DNA of 24,562 nt from Prorocentrum cordatum (taxonomy: Eukaryota > Sar > Dinophyceae > Prorocentrales > Prorocentraceae): contig CAUYUJ010019875.1 in the NCBI GenBank assembly GCA_963575745.1, positions 137,645 through 162,206 on the forward strand, given 5' to 3'. The translations under genes and the position numbers were made by a program. The notes below the pieces were generated by a model. It saw only the letters and a program-made list of their open reading frames with translations, was not told where the DNA came from and searched no databases. Positions within the stretch are counted from its first letter, which is position 1. Each line of letters opens with the position of its first letter. Positions 18,000 through 24,562 of this stretch are shown piece by piece.

Positions 18000-18573
18000 A
18001 GACGATGGTGCACCTAGACATCGTCTCGCTCCTGAAATCTTGCTCTCTGACCTCCGGATGCTGGCTCAGCACCGAGGGGGGGCACTTGAAAACTGCTCCC
18101 GGAGTGGGCGCTCCCAAATCGTCTAAGCGCATCGTGCGATGTCCTGTGGGAAACCGACGCATATCAGCCTTTACCCCCAGACTCTTGAGTTCAATCTGAC
18201 TCGTGCTTAGGTCGATTCTCGCTCCTAGCATCTTCTGAAAACCTACTGGGAGGAGGGGTGGCACGTCCTCTTTGAGGACGTCCAACTCGATGACCCCCAT
18301 ATTCCCTTGGATGCCCGTGGGGATCAGGGCCGCGCTCGAAGCTGTCGCGCCCCCCCCGACTCCGCGGGCCGAGCGATTTCGGGGGGGCACCCGGGGCACT
18401 CGCAAACCTCTCTTGCTCAGAAGCTCGCAGTGCCGTTTCAAAGCTGGCATGCCGACCAGCCCTTGACCCGCTGCGGCATCGACGATCATCTCGCCGGGCT
18501 CGACGCTCATGAGGGCAACGGCGGCGCTGCCGAGGTCCGGGTCGTGGCCCTGGGTCGGGCCGAGGATGTTCGC
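18000..18573 (-). pseudogene. Copia aspartic protease
   Basis: The protease cuts the polyprotein into its parts. Directly after the gag stop and in the same phase, the text runs ILGPTQGHDPDLGSAAVALM, then MIVDAAAGQGLVG, which aligns with the DTGA-type active site of retroviral-type proteases. The residue after Asp is Ala where Thr or Ser is expected. PLLPVGFQKMLGARID and TMRLDDLGAP follow at the right spacing for the rest of the fold. The frame is open far beyond this domain, to 16534, but the later text is no longer protease. Confidence 0.68.
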
Positions 18574-20151
18574 CTAGACGTAGGCGTTGACATTCGCGGC
18601 GGCACCTGCGGTTGCACTCTGGCCATTCCGCGCCGGACACTCGCGAGACCAATGGCCCTTCTGATGGCACTTTCGGCATCTCGTCCTCTTGATCAACTCT
18701 GACAGTGCAAGACGTGACTTTCTCGGCCTGATCTGCCCGTTGGCGGCGCGATGGCCGCGCTGCTGCCTGTGGGCCGGCTCTGGCTTGTCCTTGCTGCGGT
18801 CGAAGAACTTGCGCTCGACCTTCACCTTGCGCTTAAGGTCCCGGTTCTGCTTCCACGTTTTGCGTCTCTCCTCCTGCGTCGTCGCGAACGCCCGGGGAAG
18901 CTCGTCGTCATGCAGACCTGGGCCCTCCAGCGCCACGTAGACCTGCTGCTCGCCGTCGGTGTCCAACGATGAGACGTCGTCGTCCTCCGGGGTGGAGTCG
19001 AGATCGAGATCGTCCGTCTGTACGGAGTATGTGGGCTCATCCTTGGGGAAACTATTCTCTGCCATGAACGATCTCTTTTGAAACGACAGATGCCCCCGAC
19101 GAGTGACGTCCATCTCCCTGATCGCGGCGAGGGCCTCTGAGTCGGAGTCGCGGGTCTCCATCATGACCCTCATTAGCTGCTGTCCTCTCTCGTCGAGACC
19201 GACGCCTTCCTGAAGGAACCCGAACTTCCAGTCCTCTGGGACTGGAAGACCCAGAGTCGCTACCTCGTCGAATGCCAGGTCAGTCCGGGCGGCGTACTCG
19301 GTGAGACCTTCTCCTTGACGCCGCCGGAAGGAGAAGAGGCACTCCCTCCCGGCCTTCCTCTTCTCGTTGTCCACCTTCTCGCCGGACAGGAGGTCTAAGC
19401 GCTCTATGATCTTGTCGGCGCCGTTGTTGGAGGTGAGGACGTCATCCGACAGGTCGTCCATTTTCCTCTGGAGGTCGAGAGGAAGTACTTTGAGGATACG
19501 ATCTGCATGCTTGTGAGCAGGAATACCCGCTAGCTGCCGCCAGCGTGCTAGCTGGCGCCTCCACAGTTTGGACTCGTCCCAACTGTTCCAGGCGTCCGGG
19601 CCAGCGAAGTCCTTGCCCCGCTCGCCCCAGCCGCCCCAGTCCTTCCAGGCGGAGTCCCCCTTCCAGCCGTCGTCCCAGCTGTCCTTCCAGCCGGACTTCC
19701 ACCAACCGTTCCGGTCGGCGTTGTTCTCGACACCATCTGAGGCGTCTCGCTCTCCGGCACGTCTCCGGCTCCAGGGGTTCTCATGCTGCCACGGATCGTC
19801 ATCTTGATCTGGTGCTGTCCCACTGGCCCGTCCTTCGCCTGCTGCGTCGGTTCCCCGACCTGCTTGGCTGGACTCTTGGACCTGGTCTCGCACCATCCTG
19901 ATTACTTGCTGCAATTTCTGTGGCGACAGTCCCGTGGCCGGGTCCGGCCTCGCGGGTGGCGGCGCCTCTGGTGGTGCCGGCCTCGTCGCTGTCACAACTC
20001 CATCCAGCAGCGTTCTGAGCTGCTCCTCCGAGAGGCGGAACTGGCCATCCTCATCTGCCCATTGTCTTGCTGTTCCCAGGGCTGCCACGATAGATCCCTG
20101 GCCTGCCGAAGCCGAGCTGTTAGGTGAATTAGCACCCTGCTCCTGGGACAT
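18574..20151 (-). CDS. gag: Copia gag protein, intact frame ending at TAG
   Basis: This 525-residue frame packages the element RNA. I place the start at the ATG 20149-20151 (MSQEQGANSPNSS), about 33 bp after the primer binding site, although the phase is open back into the LTR. Residues 149-200 are rich in Trp (GWWKSGWKDSWDDGWKGDSA). The segment LARWRQLAGIPAHKHADRIL and LPLDLQRKMDDLSDDVLTSN belongs to the capsid-like fold of Copia gag. A zinc knuckle, CRKCHQKGHWSREC, lies at residues 492-505 and binds RNA. The frame ends AYV-TAG (18574-18576), and the protease continues in the same phase, so the stop separates gag from pol without a frame change. Gag is the one long piece of the element with no internal break. 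Confidence 0.85.
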   Translation of the reverse strand: MSQEQGANSPNSSASAGQGSIVAALGTARQWADEDGQFRLSEEQLRTLLDGVVTATRPAPPEAPPPARPDPATGLSPQKLQQVIRMVRDQVQESSQAGRGTDAAGEGRASGTAPDQDDDPWQHENPWSRRRAGERDASDGVENNADRNGWWKSGWKDSWDDGWKGDSAWKDWGGWGERGKDFAGPDAWNSWDESKLWRRQLARWRQLAGIPAHKHADRILKVLPLDLQRKMDDLSDDVLTSNNGADKIIERLDLLSGEKVDNEKRKAGRECLFSFRRRQGEGLTEYAARTDLAFDEVATLGLPVPEDWKFGFLQEGVGLDERGQQLMRVMMETRDSDSEALAAIREMDVTRRGHLSFQKRSFMAENSFPKDEPTYSVQTDDLDLDSTPEDDDVSSLDTDGEQQVYVALEGPGLHDDELPRAFATTQEERRKTWKQNRDLKRKVKVERKFFDRSKDKPEPAHRQQRGHRAANGQIRPRKSRLALSELIKRTRCRKCHQKGHWSRECPARNGQSATAGAAANVNAYV

Positions 20152-20183
20152 CGTCGGGTCCGCAGAACCGAGCCTCCGCAGAG

Positions 20184-20195
20184 GCTCCGCTACCA
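20184..20195 (-). other. Primer binding site
   Basis: On the minus strand, TGGTAGCGGAGC follows the 5' LTR. It matches the usual Copia primer site TGGTATCAGAGC, complementary to an internal part of initiator tRNA-Met, at 10 of 12 positions. It marks the internal end of the 5' LTR. Confidence 0.7.
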
Positions 20196-20516
20196 CTCTC
20201 CCCCCCGACGTCGTCCCCAGATGACAAGGTGTCCCCCTTTCTCCGTCAGCACGGTCTCGGTCCCAGTGCGATCTCTGATCGCGCAGTACACACACACACA
20301 CACTTGCACTCGTACGAGTAGAAGAGAGGAGTATGGGTCTCGGGATGGGATGGATAGTGAGTGGCTGAGGACTACCAACAAGTGAGTAGAAGAAGTATGG
20401 CCTTGAGCCAAAATGGTTACGGAGGGGGCCCAGTTCCCGACTGTACGGTTCAAGTCCAGGGGGGTGAGGGCTACTCTCCTCACCTGACCAATGAGCTAGA
20501 GGCGTTCATTCCCACA
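20196..20516 (-). repeat. 5' LTR of the Copia-like element
   Basis: On the minus strand it starts TGTGGGAATGAA. Its internal end (GGGGGAGAG) has lost the CA seen in the 3' LTR. It contains a 16-base (AC)n run, 6 bases longer than in the other LTR, and the SL 22-mer at 20402-20423. The 93 bp before the SL would be U3 if the RNA starts at the SL. Confidence 0.87.
20402..20423 (-). promoter_or_regulatory. Dinoflagellate spliced-leader sequence in the 5' LTR
   Basis: On the minus strand, the 22-mer ends in CCATTTTGGCTCAAG, exactly the last 15 bases of the dinoflagellate SL. The whole matches 21 of 22 positions; only SL position 7 (G to A) differs. In dinoflagellates this leader is spliced in trans to the 5' end of nuclear mRNAs. 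Here it is encoded inside the LTR, in the sense of the element, 93 bp from the outer end. Confidence 0.88.
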
Positions 20517-20799
20517 CTAAGACGGCCCAAGAGGGCCCAAAGACAGCCCCAATAATGACCCAAGAGGGGCAGCACGAAACGAAGATCCGGGTCTTCCGCC
20601 CCAAGGACCCCTCAGAAGGCCACAAGGATTCCCCACGACGCCCCCGAGAGGCACCAAGGGAACCCCAAGGGGCCAAGGGGCCCCAAGCACGCCCCAAGAG
20701 GCCCCCAAACGCCCCCCAAGAAACCTCAACACGGCCCTCAAGAGGCCCTTCCCCGCGACACCCCAACGATCATCCTAGAGGTCTTTGACCCCCAACCCT
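20517..20799. repeat. CCAAGAGG satellite, right flank of Copia element
   Basis: Degenerate repetition of GACGGCCCAAGAGG-like words in the same orientation as 9820-10053. Open frames here are Pro/Arg/Gly low complexity and not genes. Confidence 0.75.
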
Positions 20800-21109
20800 G
20801 GCACGGTGGCGGGATGGGCCGAAGGCCCTTACATCCGCCGCCCCCTGTTGATTCATCACAGGGGTGCCTGGCGTGCGGTTTTGGTTGTGGTTCTTGTCCA
20901 AAAGAATCGAAGACGCCTACGGCGAACCACCGCCGCCCCCTGCCTTATGAAATCGCCCATGTGGCCGACCGTTGTGGCAAGAGCTCTGCCAAGCTATCGG
21001 ACCATGTGTTCCCCCCAACCGTTGTGGAAACCCTTCGGGAAACACTTGGTGGAGGATGGCGGGGAAGATCAGAGGGAGGCGGAGGAGGAGGTGGAGTAGG
21101 AGGAGGAGG
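20800..21109 (-). repeat. Core module, copy 1 (inverted), plus hairpin module
   Basis: The stretch 20814-20960 read on the minus strand matches the core module seen at 22440-22640 and 23886-24092. Shared words are AGGGGGCGGC, CACGCCAGGCACCCCTGT and CCAAAAC. From 20960 to about 21055 a second module follows in plus orientation (CCAAGCTATCGGACCATG, then a weak inverted repeat around GTGTTCCCCC and GGGAAACAC). It ends in a GGA-rich run. No gene is seen. Confidence 0.65.
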
Positions 21110-22439
21110 GGGCATCTTTGGAGCCTCTGGGGATACTCTTCGGGCCTCCTGGGAGCTTCCTGGGAGCCCCTTGGAGGCATCTTGGGGGCCTCCTTGGGCC
21201 TCTTGAGGGCCTTTGGGAGCTTCTCGGGGGCCTCTTTGGCAGTCTTGGTAGGCTCCTGGCCAATCTGACGCCGTCGGGCGCCGTCTTGGGGGCCTCTCTG
21301 GGCCGACTTGAGGTCCTCTTGGGGTGCTCCAGGGCCGTGTTGGAGGCCAAATTTGGCGTCTTGGAAGCCTCTTGGGCCGTCTTGGGGCCCTCTTGGGGCC
21401 ATCTTTGGAGGCTCTCGGGCCGTCTTGGGCCGTCGGTAGGCCGAAAAGAAGCACATGCAAACATCCTTCAAGAACCTAGGGAAAAACAATGATTTTGGCC
21501 TCTTCGAGCCTTCTTCGAGGCCCTCTTGGAGGCTTCTTGGGCCGTCTTGGGCCATCTTAGGGCCATCTTCGGCCGTCTTGGTGGGCTCCTGGCCAGTCTG
21601 ACGCCGTCGGAAGCCGTTTGGGGGACCTCTCTGGGCCGACTTGGGGCCCTCTTGGAATGCTCCAGGGCCGTCTTGGAGGCCTTCTTGGGCGTGTTAGAAG
21701 CCTCTTGGGCCGTCTTTGGGCCCTCTTGGGGCCGTCTCGGGGGCCTCTTGGGCCGTTCTGGGGCCATCTTGGAGGCCTCTTCGGTGATTGTGGGGCGATC
21801 TTTGGTCGCTATTGGGCCGTCTCGAGCCGTCGGAAGGCCGAAAAGACGCAAATGCTCAAATCCTTCAAACACCTTTTGGAAAATCAATGATTTGGCCGCT
21901 TGGCCTCTTCGGGCCTTCCTGGAGGCCCTCTTGGCGTCTGACGCCGTCGGACGCCGTCTTGGGGGCCTCTCTAGGCCGATGTTTGGCCCTCTTGGGGTGC
22001 TCCAGGGTCGTCTTGGAGGCTCCCTGGGGGGCGTCTTAGAAGCCTTTCAGGCCGTCTTGGGGCTCTCTTGGAGCCGTCTAGGGGGCCCCTTGGGCATTCC
22101 TGAAGCCATCTTGGAGACCTCTTGGGCGCTCTGGGGGCGACCTTGGGGGCCTCTTGGGCCGTCTTGGGCCGTCGGAAGGCCGAAAAAGAGCAAATACGGA
22201 AATCTGTCAAACACCTAGGGGAAATCAATGATTTTAGCATCTTCGGGCCCTCCTGGAGGACCTCTCGGATGCCTCTTGGGCTTTCTTGGAGGCCTCTTCG
22301 GCACCTCTTGGGCAGTCCTGTGCCGTCTTGAAGGCTTCTTGGGCGGACTTGGAAGTATCTTGGACCCTCTTGGGCCGTCTTGGAGGCCATCTTGGCCATC
22401 GTGGAGGCATCTTGGAGGCCAGCTTGGGCCATCTTGGAG
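21110..22439. repeat. CCTCTTGG satellite with higher-order repeats
   Basis: Dense irregular repeats of CCTCTTGGGCCGTCTTGG and related words, now opposite in orientation to 20517-20799. A longer module (GTCGGAAGGCCGAAAAG, then about 35 variable bases, then AATCAATGATTTTGGCC) recurs at 21432, 21829 and 22171. A second landmark (CTGACGCCGTCGG) recurs near 21264, 21597 and 21935, giving a period of about 330-400 bp. Frames through it are Leu/Gly/Trp repeats, not genes. Confidence 0.8.
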
Positions 22440-22790
22440 CCGTCTGGAGCAGGAAAAACCTTTGCAACCGGGTCTTGCGATCCTTTCCGGGTGGCCGGCG
22501 GGATGGGCCGAAACCCCTGGGGGAGAGTTCTGTTGGAAAAGGAATCAAAACCGACATCCAAAGGATCTAGCACGCCAGGCACCCTTGTGGCAAGCCAACA
22601 GGGGGCGGCGGATCGAACACGCCTACGGCGAATCACCGTCGCCCCTCTGCCCTTTCGGAAGCGCCTATGTGGCCGAACGATGTGGCCAGAGGCCTGCCAA
22701 GCTATCGGACCATGTGTTCCCCGAATCGGTTTGGAAAGCTTTCGGGGAACACGTGGGGGAGAATGAACATGAAGAGGAAGAGGAAGAGGC
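22440..22790 (+). repeat. Core module, copy 2, with perfect 12-bp hairpin
   Basis: 22440-22640 is the core in plus orientation (GGTGGCCGGCGGGATGGGCC, CACGCCAGGCACCC, CAACAGGGGGCGGC). 22680-22765 is the hairpin module: GTGTTCCCCGAA at 22714-22725 pairs perfectly with TTCGGGGAACAC at 22741-22752, with a 15-base loop. A GAAGAGGAAGAGG run ends the unit. Confidence 0.7.
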
Positions 22791-23885
22791 CTCTTGGGCC
22801 GTCCTGAGCCGTCGGAATGGCGAGAAGAAACAGATGCCAACATCCTTGAAATACTTAGGGTAAATGAATGATTCTGGTCTCTTCGGGCCCTCCTGGAGGA
22901 CCTCTTGGAGGCCTCTTGGGCCGTCTTGGAGGCCTCTGGGGGGCCTCTTGGGCCGTCTTGGACTCTCTTGAGCCGCCTTGGAGGCCTCTTGGGGCCAAGA
23001 GGGCCGTCTTGGGCAATATTAACGCCATGTTAGGCCGTCTTGGAGGCATCTTGGGCCGTCTTGGAGGTATCTTGGGGGGCGAAGCTATCGGACCATGCGT
23101 TCCCCGAGTCGGTTTGAAAAGCCTTCGGGGAACACGTGGGGGAGGAAGAGGAAGAGGAGGAGAAGGAGGAAAAAGAAAAAGGGGGAGGATGCCTCTTCGG
23201 AGCTTCTTGAGGCACTCTTGGGCTCGATTGGGCCATCTTGAGACCGTCTTGGAGGCCATGCTGGTGCTATCTTGGGCTCTCTTGGAGCCTCTTGAGGGCC
23301 TCTTGGGGCCTTTTGGGGACTTCTCGGGGGCCTCTTTGGCCGTCTTAGGGCGTTCCTGGCCCGTCTGACGCCGTCGGGAGCCATCTTGGGGGCCTCTCTG
23401 AACCGGCCTGGGGCCCTCTTGGGGCGCTTCGGAGCCGTCTTGGACGCCATCTTGTGCGTCTTGGAGGCCTCTTGGCCCGTCTTGGGGCCCTCTTGGGGCC
23501 GACTTGGGGGCCCTTGTGCCATCAAGGGGCCCTCTTGGAGGCCTCTTGGGCGATCTTGGGGCGATCTTGGGGGCCTCTTGGGCCGTCTTGATCCGTCGGA
23601 ATGCCGAGAAGAAGCACATGCCAAATCCTCCAAAACCCTCCAAAAACCTGATTTTGGCCTCTTCGGACCCTCCTGGAGGACCTCTTGGAGGCCTCTTGGG
23701 TCGTATTGGGCCGTCTTGGAAGCTTCTTGGACGAACTTGGAGATATCATGGACTCTCTTGAGCCGTCATGAGGCCGTCTTGGACCATCTTGGGCGGATTT
23801 GGAGGCCATCTTGGACCATCTTGGGGGCCATCTTGGGCCAACGCGGCCATCTTCATCTTGGAGGCCATCTTGAGCTGTCTTGGAG
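22791..23885. repeat. CCTCTTGG satellite, second block
   Basis: The same satellite words and orientation as 21110-22439. The GTCGGAA module recurs at 22811 and 23595, and CTGACGCCGTCGGG at about 23366. A partial hairpin module lies at 23082-23150, where GTTCCCCGA at 23099-23107 pairs with TCGGGGAAC at 23125-23133. No gene is seen. Confidence 0.8.
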
Positions 23886-24092
23886 GATTGTTTTCCGGAT
23901 CGAGGTCCTTTCCAGGTGGCCGGCAGGACGCGCCGGAGCACCAGAGGGAGTTCTTTTGGAAACGAACCAAAACCAAAAACGATAGGATATGGCACGCCAG
24001 GCACCCCTCTTGCAAGCAACAGGGGGCGGCTGACTCCCTGTGGGCCTCCGGCGCGTCCCGCCAAGGCCCCGGGAAGGTGCTCAATCCGTAAA
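23886..24092 (+). repeat. Core module, copy 3, centre of a foldback
   Basis: Plus-orientation core with GGTGGCCGGCAGGACGCG, GGCACGCCAGGCACCCC and CAACAGGGGGCGGC. Its two ends are imperfect inverted copies of one another: both contain GGACGCGCCGGAG when the right end is read on the minus strand. It is flanked by satellite arms in opposite orientation. Confidence 0.65.
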
Positions 24093-24390
24093 CAAAGTCC
24101 TCCAAGATGGCTCAAGATGGCGCCAAGATGGCCACGTTGGCCCAAGATGGCCTCCAAGATGGCCTCCAGGTTCGCCCCAGATAGTGCAAGACGGCCTCCA
24201 AGACGGCACAAGAGAGTCCAAGACGGCCCAAGAGACCCCCAGAGGCCTCCAAGACGGCCCAAGATGCCTCCAAGAGGTTCTCTAGGAGGGCCCGAAGAGG
24301 CCAAAATCATTGCTTTCCTGTAAATTTTTTTGAAGATTTTGGCATTGGCTTCTTCTCGGCATTCCGACGGCTCAAGACGGCCCAAGAGGC
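24093..24390. repeat. CCAAGATGG/CCAAGACGG satellite, inverted arm
   Basis: Satellite words return to the CCAAGA orientation. Read on the minus strand, the block matches about 23650-23885, including the sequence around GGCCATCTTGGGCCAACG and the GTCGGAA module (inverted copy at 24299-24369). It is the right arm of the foldback centred near 23990. Confidence 0.7.
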
Positions 24391-24399
24391 TGCTACTTT

Positions 24400-24562
<163 letters not shown>

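Larger units (their letters stand above)
10054..20516 (-). mobile_element. Copia-like LTR retrotransposon, about 10.46 kb, nearly full length
   Basis: Two direct repeats of about 316-321 bp bound the element. Read on the minus strand, the order is 5' LTR, primer binding site, gag, protease, zinc-ribbon and methyltransferase-like region, integrase, RT, RNase H, polypurine tract, 3' LTR. Integrase before RT defines the Copia (Ty1) order. The outer ends are TG and CA in the 3' LTR. I see no matching target-site duplication (CCGAA left, CTAAG right), which suggests end decay or recombination. Coding blocks in minus-strand phase 0 cover gag, protease, integrase, most of the RT and the pol end, with excursions into other phases that mark at least eight frameshifts. 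Several catalytic residues are replaced, so the copy is not autonomous. It sits inside the CCAAGAGG satellite. Confidence 0.88.

Noticed and set aside
10049-20521. Target-site duplication for the Copia element
   Set aside because: The five bases outside each LTR (CCGAA and CTAAG) do not match, so none is claimed.
22975-23765. CTTGAGCC and GGCTCAAG words in the satellite as further spliced-leader relics
   Set aside because: They are variants of the satellite word CTTGGGCC and lack the CCATTTTGG part of the leader.
20506-24385. Many open frames of 60-290 codons on both strands
   Set aside because: All are translations of the CCAAGAGG/CCTCTTGG satellite, giving Gly/Leu/Trp or Pro/Arg/Lys repeats in every phase.

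Overview
The window looks like nuclear DNA of a dinoflagellate. The strongest evidence is a near-perfect dinoflagellate spliced-leader (SL) sequence, 21 of 22 bases by eye against the conserved SL, on the minus strand at 20402-20423. It lies inside a long terminal repeat. The GC-rich composition, a Copia polyprotein of the dinoflagellate type, a LINE with an apurinic-type endonuclease plus RNase H, and a multi-pass membrane protein with PAS-like modules all agree. I cannot name the species. All identifications are by eye; no search was run.

Layout. (1) 1 to about 4790, minus strand: a decayed LINE (non-LTR) retrotransposon. Its order is endonuclease, linker, reverse transcriptase, zinc finger, RNase H, and the RNase H runs off the left edge. 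The frame is broken by TAG stops and frameshifts, and the upstream part of the endonuclease frame is a (GGA)n microsatellite. (2) 4790-5500: non-coding DNA with a 156-bp G-rich inverted-repeat element. (3) 5502-8550: the only likely host gene, a membrane protein with PAS-like domains on the minus strand. Related hairpin elements lie on both sides of it, and a degenerate SL-like sequence lies 81 bp upstream of its likely start. (4) About 9016-9760, minus: a 5'-truncated fragment of a second Copia-like pol (RNase H end). (5) 9820-10053 and 20517-24390: a degenerate satellite built from CCAAGAGG/CCTCTTGG words, with longer modules embedded in it. (6) 10054-20516, minus: a nearly full-length Copia-like LTR retrotransposon inserted into that satellite. 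It has two LTRs (about 96% identical), a primer binding site, a polypurine tract, gag, protease, a methyltransferase-like segment, integrase, RT and RNase H. (7) 24401-24562: an uninterrupted (ACT)n array running off the right edge.

How the parts relate. Most of the window is layered mobile DNA. The Copia element landed in satellite DNA beside an older Copia fragment and has since been disabled by frameshifts and lost catalytic residues. The LTR copy of the SL suggests that the element carries or captured the leader used to trans-splice every dinoflagellate mRNA. The satellite field contains at least three copies of a non-satellite core in both orientations, and at the right end the arms and core together form a foldback of about 0.7 kb.
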